Positions 24,620 through 33,376 of a stretch of 64,000 nt of DNA are shown here, piece after piece. The position numbers and the translations under genes were made by a program. Every line of letters begins with the position of its first letter. The first letter of the stretch is position 1. The notes beneath the pieces are model-generated. The model was not told the DNA's origin and did not search any database. It was given only the letters and a program-made list of their open reading frames with translations. Source of the stretch: Candidatus Methylomirabilota bacterium (lineage in GTDB: Bacteria; Methylomirabilota; Methylomirabilia; Methylomirabilales; Methylomirabilaceae); assembly GCA_028870115.1 (NCBI GenBank), contig JAGWQH010000055.1, positions 26,297 through 90,296 of the forward strand, written 5' to 3'.

Positions 24620-24936
24620 AATCTGGCAAAAGGCAACGCCTCAAGCCGCTTCTCGCTGATCGGCTCACTGCACCGTTCGCACTCGCCGTACGTCTTCTGC
24701 CGCATCTTCTCCAGCGCAGCGTCCACCTGCTTCAACTGCTGGCGCTCAGTGTCGCTGATTGAGAGCAGAAACTCCTTGGTGTAAGCGGTCGTCGCTTGAT
24801 CGGCGATATCTTGTGTGCCATCGCTCCCGCCCTCCAGATTATTTGCGCGCTTCTCCCGAACTGTGTTAATCAACGCACGTCGCTTCTCTAACAGCTTTTC
24901 CTTTAACCGTTCCAGGATCGCTGCCCTCAACGGCAT
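24583..24936 (-). CDS. TraR/DksA-type zinc-finger transcriptional regulator
   Basis: A 117-aa protein with a coiled-coil N-terminal half (LKEKLLEKRRALINTVREK) and a C-terminal four-cysteine zinc finger (CERCSEPISEKRLEALPFARFCIACQ). Proteins of this family bind the secondary channel of RNA polymerase. The ATG at 24936 is preferred: GGGAGGTGAT precedes it at good distance. The acidic tip motif typical of DksA is replaced by DGTQDIADQATTAYTKEF, which keeps an aspartate pair pattern. It overlaps the comF-type gene. Confidence 0.88.
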   Translation of the reverse strand: MPLRAAILERLKEKLLEKRRALINTVREKRANNLEGGSDGTQDIADQATTAYTKEFLLSISDTERQQLKQVDAALEKMRQKTYGECERCSEPISEKRLEALPFARFCIACQEEEERS

Positions 24937-25113
24937 CCCCATCACCTCCCTGCCTATTTGTGGCCGCACGCAGACAGGCCACCCCGGCGATTCGGAAGAT
25001 CACCCTCGCCCTCCAAGGAGAGAAAGGGGAGTACGGGCACGGCCAGCCCCCAACAAAAAAAGAAGCGGGGCTCATGCGCCCTCCGCTTCACAGATATCGA
25101 CTTCATGAACAGG

Positions 25114-25530
25114 TTATCTCAGAGGAACCGACGAATCGCTATGAACCAACTCTCGTTTCGGCGCGTCGGCCCACAACCCCTCCAGATCATAGTATAGCCG
25201 CATCTCTTCGTCGAAAATATGAATGATTACATCGCTGTAGTCAAGAAGAATCCAACGGGCTTCCAGGTCCTCCTCCCGGTGGAACATCCGAACGCGCGCT
25301 TCCCGAAGCTGCTCCTCAATCCGTTCGGCGACGGCTCGGACCTGTCGGACTGAGGGGGCACTCACAATGAGGAAATGATCGGTAAAGGAACACAAACCCC
25401 GGAGGTCAAGGTGTACCAGGGAGGTGGGCTTCACCTCGGAGGCTGCCGCCACTGCGAGCCGCAACAGCGTGTCGGTGTCGATCCGCCCGCTCGTGTCTGT
25501 CGATAATGCAGGTCGTTCGGGTGAGTTCAT
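25114..25530 (-). CDS. rsfS: Ribosome silencing factor RsfS
   Basis: A 138-aa protein with the RsfS/Iojap core: VHLDLRGLCSFTDHFLIVSAPSVRQVRAVAERIEEQL, then WILLDYSDVIIHIFDEEMRLYYDLEGLWADAP. It binds ribosomal protein L14 and blocks subunit joining under starvation. The N-terminal 20 residues are a poorly conserved extension. It lies next to nadD, as in many bacteria, and both are in the minus-strand obg-proB-proA series. Confidence 0.95.
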   Translation of the reverse strand: MNSPERPALSTDTSGRIDTDTLLRLAVAAASEVKPTSLVHLDLRGLCSFTDHFLIVSAPSVRQVRAVAERIEEQLREARVRMFHREEDLEARWILLDYSDVIIHIFDEEMRLYYDLEGLWADAPKRELVHSDSSVPLR

Positions 25531-25576
25531 GTCGAAGCCTCGCGCCTGCCTGTGCGTAGCACGCAGACAGGTCAGC

Positions 25577-26269
25577 CTATGAGCCTTTTCGTCCAGGTTG
25601 ATACAGGCGATTCTTGCCTATGTAAGCGGCCACGGTGTCGGTCACCAGATGCCGGATGCTCCTCCCCTCTTTCACTAGTTGCCGGATCTCGCTGGAGGAG
25701 ATATCCAACGACACCACTTCAACCAACAAGACCAAGCGGGGTTCACGGTGTGCCGTTGCGGTCTCCCGCGTGATCTCAGAGATCTTCACGTACTTAAACC
25801 GAGGGTTACCCAGAAGATGCCGTTGCTCAGGCCTCATGGAGCGCTCAACCTCATCAAGCCGCCAGCCAGGACGGGCAGTGACGATGACTTGCGCCAGCGA
25901 CAGTAACTCCCGCGCTTCTTTCCATGTGGCGATGTCAAGGAACGCGTCGACCCCCATGATAAAGTAGATCGTACTCTCATCCCCGTATAGCTTTCGAAAC
26001 TCTCGGAGTGTCTCAACCGAATAGGATCGGCCCGGTCGGCTCAGCTCAATCGGGGAAACGCTGAAGTACGGCGTGTAGACCGTCGCCAGCGAGACCATCT
26101 CGTATCGGTGCATGGCTGAGGCTTCGAACTCCTCTTCTTTGTGAGGGGGCTGGGCGGCCGGCACAAAGATAATCTTGTCCAGCTCAAAGGCCCAGTAGAT
26201 CTCCTCGGCGGCCCGCAGGTGGCCGAGATGTATCGGATCGAAGGTCCCCCCCATCACACCGATATGCAT
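25577..26269 (-). CDS. nadD: Nicotinate-nucleotide adenylyltransferase
   Basis: A 230-aa nucleotidyltransferase that adenylates nicotinate mononucleotide in NAD synthesis. The start MHIGVMGGTFDPIHLGHLRAAEE (ATG at 26269) contains the HxGH-type signature; FVPAAQPPHK and the C-terminal LDISSSEIRQLVKEGRSIRHLV complete the ATP-binding site. The longer frame upstream adds 23 residues from an unconserved region. It precedes rsfS in the same direction by 46 bp. Confidence 0.96.
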   Translation of the reverse strand: MHIGVMGGTFDPIHLGHLRAAEEIYWAFELDKIIFVPAAQPPHKEEEFEASAMHRYEMVSLATVYTPYFSVSPIELSRPGRSYSVETLREFRKLYGDESTIYFIMGVDAFLDIATWKEARELLSLAQVIVTARPGWRLDEVERSMRPEQRHLLGNPRFKYVKISEITRETATAHREPRLVLLVEVVSLDISSSEIRQLVKEGRSIRHLVTDTVAAYIGKNRLYQPGRKGS

Positions 26270-26350
26270 AGTCGCCTCATAGCGGGTACCCGGTTCCGGG
26301 CTCCAAGTTCCTGGTTGATCATGGCATTTACAGCTCAAGACCGTCGGGAA

Positions 26351-26707
26351 CTACGCCGTCAGGAGTTCCAACTCGGGCGCATGGACCTCAGGCCTCTTGA
26401 ACTTAATCAACACGACTCTTTCTCCGTGCGCACGAAGCTGAGTCACCATCTGCTGATTCTCTGCACTCAGTTCCGGGTCATCGGCCGGCAGGATCACAAC
26501 ATGTGCGTCTTCAGGAATCTGCTCGAGGATGGCCGGATGGTCAAACGCGTAACGCATGAACTCATCCAGCAGGTTAAGCTTCCTCGCGGCCAGATCATCT
26601 TTTCTCATGAATCCCGTCACATTTCCTTCAGCTACCAAGGCCCTCACCCTTAGTCGATTACAAAGATCGCTTGACAAGGGGTAGAGGAAAGAAACTTCTC
26701 TAGCCAA
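26351..26707 (-). CDS. DUF5647-like small protein
   Basis: Up to 118 aa. The conserved part is the second half: LLDEFMRYAFDHPAILEQIPEDAHVVILPADDPELSAENQQMV, which matches the pattern of DUF5647 proteins (a helix, HPAxxEQIP, and LPxDDPEL). The first 33 residues are unlike the family, so an internal ATG at 26608 could be the true start; neither has a clear Shine-Dalgarno. It lies between nadD and proA. No function is known for the family. Confidence 0.65.
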   Translation of the reverse strand: MAREVSFLYPLSSDLCNRLRVRALVAEGNVTGFMRKDDLAARKLNLLDEFMRYAFDHPAILEQIPEDAHVVILPADDPELSAENQQMVTQLRAHGERVVLIKFKRPEVHAPELELLTA

Positions 26708-26783
26708 TTGCAGCTCAATCTAGGATCTTACGTCGCCAGCTCACACACTGGATATCAGAAAACAGGTGGACAACCTCAAACCA

Positions 26784-28046
26784 TCATTGCCGTGAGTCCC
26801 GCACCTGGCCGTCACCGAATACGATGAACTTCTCGCAGGTCAGCTCCGTAAGACCAACCGGGCCCCGGGCATGGAGCTTTTGCGTACTGATCCCCATCTC
26901 GGCCCCCATCCCGAACTCCCAGCCGTCAGTGAAACGGGTGGAAGCGTTGACGAACACGGCCCCGGCATCCACCTCCCGAAGGAAACGCATGGCTCGGCCG
27001 TGATCCGCTGTGACGATCGCCTCGGCCAGACCCGAGCCGTGCGCGGCGATGTGCGCCACCGCCTCTTCGAACGAGCCGATTACCTTTATCGACAGGATCA
27101 GGTCGAGATACTCGGTATCCCAGTCTACCTCGGTGGCAGGCGCAATACCCGGCACCAGGGCCCTTGTTCGAGGGCAACCCCGGACTTCAACTCCGGCCTC
27201 CTGCAAGCGTCCGACGATTCGCGGCAAGAAGAGAGCGGCCACCCGCTCATGCACTAGCAGGCTCTCCATGGCGTTGCAGACGCCGGGTCGCTCAACCTTG
27301 GCGTTGAAGGCGATCTCCTCCGCCATGTGAAGATCGGCGCCTTCATCGACATAGGTGTGACAGAGCCCTTTATCGTGGGCCAGAACTGGAATAGTTGAGG
27401 TTCGCTGCACCGCCCGAATCAACCCCTCCCCTCCTCGTGGGATAATCAGGTCCACGAGTCCCGTAAGTTGAAGCAGGTGGCTCACTGCCTCCCGGTCAAC
27501 CGAATCGATGAACGCTACACAACCCTTGGGCAGACCGCTTGCCATAGCCGCATCCGCAAGCAAACTGCTGATGACCCGGTTACTGCGGATCGCCTCTCGA
27601 CCCCCTTTCAGTATGACGGCATTTCCCGACTTCAGGCAGAGGGCCGCCGCATCGGCAGTCACCCCGGGCCTGGCCTCGTAGATAACGCCAATAACTCCGA
27701 GCGGCACCCGCATCCGGCCGACGAGCAGACCGTTTGGGCGGCGCCACATTCCGGTGATCTCACCGACAGGATCGGGGAGCGCCGCCACCTGTCGTACGCC
27801 GGCCGCCATCTTCTCGATCCGCTTTTCGTCGAGCGCCAGTCGGTCCAGCAACGCAGGCGGATGATGCGCCGACCCGGCTTCCGCGAGATCGAGCGCGTTA
27901 GCCGAGAGGATCGCTGCCCGGCCGTTCCACAACGCGTCTGCCACGGCCGTAACTGCCCGGTTCTTCACCTCCGGCACCACCATGGCCAGGGCCCGAGCCG
28001 CAAGCCGCGCCGCTGTCCCAAGCTCTCGCACCATCTGCGCCGTCAC
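26784..28046 (-). CDS. proA: Gamma-glutamyl phosphate reductase
   Basis: A 420-aa NADPH-dependent enzyme, the second step of proline synthesis, reducing glutamyl 5-phosphate to glutamate semialdehyde. Conserved blocks include RMRVPLGVIGVIYEARPGVTADAAALCLKSGNAVILKGG, LIIPRGGEGLIRAVQ, the catalytic cysteine in VERPGVCNAMESLLVHE, and NASTRFTDGWEFGMGAEMGISTQKLHARGPVGL. Length and ends are standard. It starts 4 bp after the proB stop, so the two proline genes are co-transcribed. Confidence 0.97.
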   Translation of the reverse strand: MTAQMVRELGTAARLAARALAMVVPEVKNRAVTAVADALWNGRAAILSANALDLAEAGSAHHPPALLDRLALDEKRIEKMAAGVRQVAALPDPVGEITGMWRRPNGLLVGRMRVPLGVIGVIYEARPGVTADAAALCLKSGNAVILKGGREAIRSNRVISSLLADAAMASGLPKGCVAFIDSVDREAVSHLLQLTGLVDLIIPRGGEGLIRAVQRTSTIPVLAHDKGLCHTYVDEGADLHMAEEIAFNAKVERPGVCNAMESLLVHERVAALFLPRIVGRLQEAGVEVRGCPRTRALVPGIAPATEVDWDTEYLDLILSIKVIGSFEEAVAHIAAHGSGLAEAIVTADHGRAMRFLREVDAGAVFVNASTRFTDGWEFGMGAEMGISTQKLHARGPVGLTELTCEKFIVFGDGQVRDSRQ

Positions 28047-28050
28047 GTCT

Positions 28051-29229
28051 TCACCTCTCCAATATCACCAGGTTATCCCGGTGCACCACCTCATCGAACG
28101 GCTTGGCGCCAAGCGCATCCTCGATCTGGACGCTTCTGATGCCCTTGATCTTTTTCACCTGTTCAGCGTCATAGTTCACCACACCCCTCGCGAACTCTAC
28201 GCCGCCGATGTCACAGAGACTCACCACCTCGCCTCCCTCGAACTCGCCATCGACGGAGACGACTCCGGATGGTAGAAGGCTCTTACCGTTACGGATGAGG
28301 GCCTCCTTCGCTCCGGCATCTACAGCAATCCGCCCCCTGCGCCCCGTCGCAAAAGCCAGCCAGCGCTTTCGGCTCCGCATCTTGGACGCAGACGCCTGGA
28401 AGACGGTGCCGACCGCATCGCCGCGGACGATCCGCTCCAGAATCCCCTCCACAAGGCCGTTCGCAATAATGGTAGGGACGCCGGCAGCCGCGGCCGCGTA
28501 CGCCGCTTCCACCTTTGTGGCCATCCCACCCGTACCGAGCCCGGTCCCCGACTCGTCGGCCCAAAAGTGAACGCCAGCAGATCGTCGAGGCACCTCATAG
28601 ACGAGCGTCGCGGCGGGATCTTTCCTCGGATCAGCCGTGTACAATCCGTCCAGATCGGTCAGGATGATCAGCAGGTCCGCCCCGAGCAGCGTTGCCACCA
28701 ACGCCGAGAGACGGTCGTTATCTCCAAACCTGATCTCCTCCACGGCCACCGTATCGTTCTCGTTGATAACCGGGAGCACCCCAAGGTGGAGCAGTGTAAA
28801 TAAGGTGTTGCGCGCATTGAGGTACCGATGTCGCGAGCGAAAGTCCTCCTGGGTGAGCAAAAGCTGTCCCAGCTTCTGGCCATACGGCGCGAAGGCCTCC
28901 TCGTAGTAGCGCATGAGCAGGCTCTGGCCGACAGCGGCAGCGGCTTGCTTCAACGGGATGCTTCCGGGCCGCTCGGTCAGCCCAAGCCGACCCATCCCAG
29001 CGAGAATGGCGCCAGAAGTAACCAGCACCACCTGGCGCCCATCCTTGCGAAGCCACACAAGATCATGACAGATCCGCTGTAGCGTCGGCTGATGTAGGGC
29101 AATATCACCCTTGGACAGAACGGCTGAGCCGACCTTCACGACCAGCCGTTTTGCCTCCCGCGCGCCTGTCCTGAGCGCGGTCGAAGGAGCGGATCGGGCG
29201 TCAGGCGATGATCTTTCTGCGCCACTCAT
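28051..29229 (-). CDS. proB: Glutamate 5-kinase with C-terminal PUA domain
   Basis: A 392-aa enzyme that phosphorylates glutamate for proline synthesis. The amino-acid kinase domain begins RLVVKVGSAVLSKGD and has TSGAILAGMGRLG, INENDTVAVEEIRFGDND and GTGGMATKVEAAYAAAAAGVPTIIANG; the last 80 residues are a PUA domain (AGAKEALIRNGKSLLPSGVVSVDGEFEGGEVV). The ATG at 29229 overlaps the obgE stop (ATGA), favouring this start. Residues about 12-26 (RSAPSTALRTGAREA) are coded by an interspersed repeat and form a non-native N-terminal extension. Confidence 0.95.
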   Translation of the reverse strand: MSGAERSSPDARSAPSTALRTGAREAKRLVVKVGSAVLSKGDIALHQPTLQRICHDLVWLRKDGRQVVLVTSGAILAGMGRLGLTERPGSIPLKQAAAAVGQSLLMRYYEEAFAPYGQKLGQLLLTQEDFRSRHRYLNARNTLFTLLHLGVLPVINENDTVAVEEIRFGDNDRLSALVATLLGADLLIILTDLDGLYTADPRKDPAATLVYEVPRRSAGVHFWADESGTGLGTGGMATKVEAAYAAAAAGVPTIIANGLVEGILERIVRGDAVGTVFQASASKMRSRKRWLAFATGRRGRIAVDAGAKEALIRNGKSLLPSGVVSVDGEFEGGEVVSLCDIGGVEFARGVVNYDAEQVKKIKGIRSVQIEDALGAKPFDEVVHRDNLVILER

Positions 29230-30305
29230 GAGAACGGTCCGAGGTTCGATGTGCGATGCGCGATGTTCCCCATACTCTGTCCTTCGCATCTCGCAGGTCG
29301 CATCTCGTATCCAGCGGCGGACTGGAGCTGATCGGCCAGGTACTGGACGAGCGGCTCGACCCCCTCACCTGCCATGGCTGATAGCGGAAAAAGGGGCAGA
29401 TTACGCTCCGCGCAGAGCGCACGCAGCGCAGGAAGGCGTCTGCTGTGGGGAAGATCGATCTTGTTGGCGGCAATAACGCGAGGGCGCTTCAGCAGTTCGG
29501 GATTGAAGGCTCGGAGTTCTTCCTCGACGACAGCCAGCGCTTCCTGAGGATCTCTTGCAGTATCAGAGACATCAATGACATGCACCAACAGGCGGGTCCG
29601 CTCGATATGTCGCAGAAAGCGGATGCCGAGACCCGCGCCTGAGGATGCTCCCTCGATTAACCCGGGGATATCAGCCACCACGAAGGCGCCCAGCGGATCG
29701 ATCTCGACAGTGCCAAGGTGCGGGGTCAGCGTTGTAAATGGGTACTCGGCCACCTTCGAGCGGGCTGCCGAGATGCAGCACAGCAGGGCCGATTTACCCG
29801 CATTTGGCAGGCCGATCAGGCCGACATCGGCCAGCAGTTTCAGGGTGAGGTGAAACCGACGCCTCTGCCCGGATTCCCCAGGCTGAGCGTAACGAGGGGC
29901 TTGTCGCACTGGAGTAGCAAAGCGAGCATTGCCTCGCCCGCCTTTCCCTCCTCTGGCGATCAGCAGTTGCACGCCGTCTTCAACCAGGTCGCCCAGCAGC
30001 TCTCCCGTCTCATCATCGACGACCACCGTACCGAGCGGAACCGGGATGATCAGGTCGGCGCCGCGTCGACCATGCATGGTCTTCCCGCGTCCATGTACGC
30101 CACCCTGGGCCCGATAATGCCGTTGATACTTCTGATCGTCCAGCGTTCGGTATGAACGACTGGCAACGAGGTACACGCTCCCGCCGTCGCCGCCGTCGCC
30201 GCCGTCAGGCCCGCCTCGTGGGACATGCGCCTCGCGCCGGAAGCTGACACAGCCCCGGCCGCCATCGCCTGCCTCGACTCGAATGTAGGCCTCATCGATG
30301 AACAT
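29226..30305 (-). CDS. obgE: GTPase Obg/CgtA
   Basis: A 359-aa ribosome-associated GTPase. The glycine-rich Obg fold spans residues 1-158 (FIDEAYIRVEAGDGGRGCVSFRREAHVPRGGPDGGDGGDGG). The G domain has GLPNAGKSALL (G1), DIPGLIEGAS (G3) and NKIDLP (G4). It assists large-subunit assembly and stress response. The last 25 residues (ARCEGQSMGNIAHRTSNLGPFS) are not conserved and look like read-through into local repetitive sequence. It follows rpmA, the standard rplU-rpmA-obg order. Confidence 0.96.
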   Translation of the reverse strand: MFIDEAYIRVEAGDGGRGCVSFRREAHVPRGGPDGGDGGDGGSVYLVASRSYRTLDDQKYQRHYRAQGGVHGRGKTMHGRRGADLIIPVPLGTVVVDDETGELLGDLVEDGVQLLIARGGKGGRGNARFATPVRQAPRYAQPGESGQRRRFHLTLKLLADVGLIGLPNAGKSALLCCISAARSKVAEYPFTTLTPHLGTVEIDPLGAFVVADIPGLIEGASSGAGLGIRFLRHIERTRLLVHVIDVSDTARDPQEALAVVEEELRAFNPELLKRPRVIAANKIDLPHSRRLPALRALCAERNLPLFPLSAMAGEGVEPLVQYLADQLQSAAGYEMRPARCEGQSMGNIAHRTSNLGPFS

Positions 30306-30355
30306 CGAAGTCGATTCGACGTACGGGGTGTGGGGGGCGAGACACCCTATCCCGT

Positions 30356-30610
30356 TCAGACACCGATGATGCTGAGGAAACGGCCTTGTCCCCCGCGGTG
30401 CTCGACCGTTACAACCCCGGCCACTTTGGCAAACAGTGTATCGTCGGAACCGATCCCGACATTCTTGCCCGGTTTGAAACGGGTGCCGCGCTGGCGGATC
30501 AGAATGCTTCCCGCTGATACCGTCTGCCCAGCCGCAGCCTTCATGCCCAGCCGCTGACTTTGGCTATCCCGGCCATTCCGGGAACTTCCCATTCCTTTTT
30601 TGTGTGCCAT
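30356..30610 (-). CDS. rpmA: 50S ribosomal protein L27
   Basis: An 84-aa ribosomal protein. [24 protein letters not shown] is the conserved N-terminus that reaches the peptidyl transferase centre, followed by [34 protein letters not shown]. No cleavable N-terminal extension of the Firmicutes type is present. It lies 22 bp after rplU. Confidence 0.98.
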   Translation of the reverse strand: MAHKKGMGSSRNGRDSQSQRLGMKAAAGQTVSAGSILIRQRGTRFKPGKNVGIGSDDTLFAKVAGVVTVEHRGGQGRFLSIIGV

Positions 30611-30632
30611 TGCTCCTCCAAATACCTACATT

Positions 30633-30944
30633 CTAACCCCTGATTTCTGTGACTCGTAAGGTGGTCTGGGCCTGGCGGTGACCCTGCGTGCGCCGATAGC
30701 GCTTTCGTCGTTTGAACTTGAAGACGGTAATCTTTGGCCCACGACCCTGCCGGACGATCTCGCTTACAACCGCAGCGCCCTCAACATAGGGGGCGCCGAT
30801 CTTTACCTGGTCGCCGTCGGCCACCATCAGAACGTTCGAAAGCTCGACCTGCTTCCCGGCCTCGCCCTCGATTCGTTCGAGGGTAACAAGAGCGCCAGGA
30901 CTGACACGGCGTTGCTTACCTCCCGACTCGATAATCGCGTACAC
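30633..30944 (-). CDS. rplU: 50S ribosomal protein L21
   Basis: A 103-aa ribosomal protein: YAIIESGGKQRRVSPGALV at the start, VEGAAVVSEIVRQGRGPKITVFKFKRRKRYRRTQGHRQ at the end. The GTG at 30944 is the start, with GGAGG 8 bp upstream; the longer frame adds 24 unrelated residues. It is first in the rplU-rpmA-obgE-proB-proA series and has a good promoter upstream. Confidence 0.97.
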   Translation of the reverse strand: MYAIIESGGKQRRVSPGALVTLERIEGEAGKQVELSNVLMVADGDQVKIGAPYVEGAAVVSEIVRQGRGPKITVFKFKRRKRYRRTQGHRQAQTTLRVTEIRG

Positions 30945-31031
30945 GATCTCGTCCTCCTGAATTGATGCCATCAAACAGAGCGAGGAGGCCATAGGCCTCC
31001 TTTTCCCAGTAACCAACTACTAATAGACAGT

Positions 31032-31060
31032 AGTTTAGACGGCTTATGGCGCTCTGTCAA
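31032..31060 (-). promoter_or_regulatory. Sigma70-like promoter of the rplU operon
   Basis: On the minus strand, -35 TTGACA (31060-31055) and -10 TAAACT (31037-31032) are spaced by 17 bp. An inverted repeat AACTACT/AGTAGTT (31015-31035) overlaps the -10 and the likely transcript start, about 90 bp before the rplU start codon. Confidence 0.6.
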
Positions 31061-31092
31061 GCAGAAGCGCCCACTGGGCCGGAAGTTTCGCC

Positions 31093-31122
31093 TTGACACG
31101 GCTGGACCCCCATTGGTATGAG
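31093..31122 (+). promoter_or_regulatory. Candidate promoter of the metal-uptake cluster
   Basis: Consensus -35 TTGACA (31093-31098) and a partial -10 TATGAG (31117-31122) with 18-bp spacing, divergent from the rplU promoter and 83 bp ahead of the first small gene. Confidence 0.45.
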
Positions 31123-31176
31123 ATGCCTATGCCTGAAACACAGACCGTCGCGAGTTGCCTGGCGGAAGGCAGGTAG

Positions 31177-31190
31177 ATATCGATCGATAT
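31177..31190. promoter_or_regulatory. Perfect 14-bp palindrome in the leader of the metal-uptake cluster
   Basis: ATATCGATCGATAT, a perfect palindrome, lies 55 bp after the candidate -10 and 14 bp before the GTG start at 31205. It may be an operator for a metal-responsive repressor; it is not a recognised Zur or MntR consensus. Confidence 0.4.
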
Positions 31191-31204
31191 TGGGATGGAG
31201 GAAG

Positions 31205-31591
31205 GTGGACAGAGGTCGGCAAAGCGATAGAGGTTGTAGAAGCAGACGTCTGGCGGCCGCCCTTGTGGTCCTGGCCATCGGCTTTCTGCTGCTGGCCCCT
31301 GACCCCCACGATCATGGCGATGCCGGTTCCCTCGGGGGGCTGCTCCGGCCGCTCCTCCCCAGCTCGAGCCGGACCACTGATCCTCATCAGTCCGGGGACG
31401 AGCCTCAGCCCAAGGCGAACGGATCCTGCCCGATCCATTTCTGGCACCAAGTCGCCGCGACCGGACTCCTCGTTGTCTTCCTGCTACGCTTCTCCCTCAG
31501 CTCACTCCTCCGCATTCCCTCATTCGTTATCACTCCATACGTCACCGATCTCGGATCGTTTCACAGTCGCGCCCCACCCTTCTGCCTGTAA
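31205..31591 (+). CDS. Small His-rich membrane protein at the head of the metal-uptake cluster
   Basis: A 128-aa frame from a GTG at 31205, with GGAGG 6 bp upstream. A membrane segment (LAAALVVLAIGFLLLA) is followed by a histidine/aspartate motif PDPHDHGD, a proline- and serine-rich loop with DPHQSGDEP, then CPIHFWHQ and a second hydrophobic segment (GLLVVFLLRFSLSSLL). The His/Cys-containing loop looks suited to binding zinc or a similar metal. It precedes a porin-like protein and a zinc/manganese ABC transporter on the same strand. I know no named family, so the metal role is inferred. Confidence 0.55.
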   Translation: MDRGRQSDRGCRSRRLAAALVVLAIGFLLLAPDPHDHGDAGSLGGLLRPLLPSSSRTTDPHQSGDEPQPKANGSCPIHFWHQVAATGLLVVFLLRFSLSSLLRIPSFVITPYVTDLGSFHSRAPPFCL

Positions 31592-31642
31592 CACTCCGCG
31601 TTCGACCGACCCGTACAACTAGCACACATTAGCGCCACCGTT

Positions 31643-31757
31643 GTCATTGCGAGCGACCAACGGGAGCGCGGCAATCTCACCGTCGTTATCCTGAAGGACT
31701 GTAAGATTGCTTCGGCTTCGCCTCGCAATGACGCGGGAGCCTGTCCGGGCAATGACG
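31643..31757. repeat. Interspersed repeat, family B, degenerate copy
   Basis: GTCATTGCGAGCGACCAACG at the left and CCTCGCAATGACG at the right, with a second CAATGACG nearby. It lies between the small His-rich gene and the outer-membrane protein gene; no gene was found from 31592 to 31874. Confidence 0.8.
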
Positions 31758-31874
31758 CCTGCCGCGAGTTTTGGAGGAATGGCACGGCGTCTGCTCCGCT
31801 TCTATAGCATGAGTGGCCCATCGCTCGTGGCCTACCACAGGTGCGGCGACGAGCTTCGTACGGAGGGATGATTC

Positions 31875-33359
31875 ATGCACTGGTCTAACCTGAAAAAGAA
31901 GAGCGTCATTGCGCTCATGGTACTTTCCACACTGATTATCGGAACGGGAGTGACCTGGGCACAGGTCAAGAATCCTGAACTGGAGGCCCTCAAACAGGTA
32001 GTTGAAGAGCTTCGCCGACGAGACGCGGAAAAGGAGAGGAAGCTGGCGGAACTCCAACATCAAATTGAAGCGATGCGATCTCAGTTGCCGGCAGCGGAGA
32101 AACCCGCAACCCCCGAATCGGCTCTTGAAAAGGCCGTACAGGAGATGGAGCCGCAGACGCCGGCGGCGGCGCCGACTGACCTGTTGTCGCGTCAGGTTGG
32201 CGGGAGCAGTTTCCGGCTGATCGACGTGTCGCTGGATGCGCTGTTTGCAGCCGGAAGTTCCACCGAACGGGAGGCCTCCATCCAGAGACTTGAGGGCGGC
32301 GATCACGATCCCCGCAAGCGCGGCTTTACGGTCCAGCAGGCGGAGCTGTCATTCACCGGCGCCGTGGATCCATACCTGACGGGCGAGACCCATATCGTCT
32401 ACCTCATCGACCCTGTCGTTGGCAACACCCGGGTCGAGCTGGAGGAAGCCTTCCTGACCACGCAGGCGCTGCCGTATGGACTGCAACTGAAGGGAGGACA
32501 CTTCTTCACGGAGTTCGGCCAAATCAACCCTCAGCATCCCCATCAATGGGACTGGTTGGATCAGCCGGTGATCAATACTCGGCTGTTCGGACCTGACGGC
32601 CTGCGACAGGCGGGCGTCCGGCTGGGCTGGCTCACGCCGCTGCCTTGGTATTCTCAACTGCACGTGGGCGTCCAGAACGCAAACGGCGAGATCGCGGCCA
32701 GCTTCCTGTCCAACGAAGAATTCTTTAAAGAGCGGTCGATCGGCGGACGGCCGTTCGTCCAACGCGACGTGAGACACCTGACGGACCTTCTCTATCTGCT
32801 CCGCTGGGAGAACTCGTGGAACCTGAGCGACACAGTCACGACCAAACTCGGTCTGTCAGGGCTGTTCGGCCCCAATGCGACGGGCGCCGATGGCCACACA
32901 CGCATCTATGGGACGGACCTCAAACTGACCTGGCGCCCTGCTAACAGCTCCCGCGGATGGCCCCTCTTCCTGTGGCAGTCGGAGGCGATGGGGCGGGATT
33001 ATGTAGCGGACCGGTTCACTGACGGAGTAGTAACGCTGCCGCGTAAGACGTTACGGGACTGGGGATTCTACACGCAGGCGCTGTACGGGTTTACCTATGG
33101 TTGGGCCGCCGGACTACGCTACGAATATGCGACAGGCAGCGGCGCGAGCGTGGGTGTATTCAACGGCCGCGAAGGCGACCCCTTCCGGGACGACCGGCAC
33201 CGGGTCTCGCCGTTACTGGCCTGGCACCCTTCTGAGTTCTCGCGGCTTCGCCTGCAGTACAACTACGACCGGGCCGATCACCTGGAACACCAGGACGCCC
33301 ATTCCGTCTGGCTTGGGGTGGAATTCCTCTACGGCGCCCACCCAGCTCACAAATATTAA
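31875..33359 (+). CDS. Outer-membrane beta-barrel (porin-like) protein of the metal-uptake cluster
   Basis: A 494-aa protein with a signal peptide (VIALMVLSTLIIGTGVTWAQ) and a coiled-coil at about residues 35-75 (LEALKQVVEELRRRDAEKERKLAELQHQIEAM). A long region rich in alternating strands and aromatic residues follows (GETHIVYLIDPVVGNTRVELEEAFLTTQALPYGLQLKGGHFFTEFGQ; PLFLWQSEAMGRDYVADRF; RLRLQYNYDRADH). This resembles zinc-regulated outer-membrane barrels linked to ZnuABC transporters. It probably passes metal ions across the outer membrane. The short spacing (17 bp) to the binding-protein gene supports an operon. Confidence 0.8.
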   Translation: MHWSNLKKKSVIALMVLSTLIIGTGVTWAQVKNPELEALKQVVEELRRRDAEKERKLAELQHQIEAMRSQLPAAEKPATPESALEKAVQEMEPQTPAAAPTDLLSRQVGGSSFRLIDVSLDALFAAGSSTEREASIQRLEGGDHDPRKRGFTVQQAELSFTGAVDPYLTGETHIVYLIDPVVGNTRVELEEAFLTTQALPYGLQLKGGHFFTEFGQINPQHPHQWDWLDQPVINTRLFGPDGLRQAGVRLGWLTPLPWYSQLHVGVQNANGEIAASFLSNEEFFKERSIGGRPFVQRDVRHLTDLLYLLRWENSWNLSDTVTTKLGLSGLFGPNATGADGHTRIYGTDLKLTWRPANSSRGWPLFLWQSEAMGRDYVADRFTDGVVTLPRKTLRDWGFYTQALYGFTYGWAAGLRYEYATGSGASVGVFNGREGDPFRDDRHRVSPLLAWHPSEFSRLRLQYNYDRADHLEHQDAHSVWLGVEFLYGAHPAHKY

Positions 33360-33376
33360 CGACGGGAGAATCGCGT

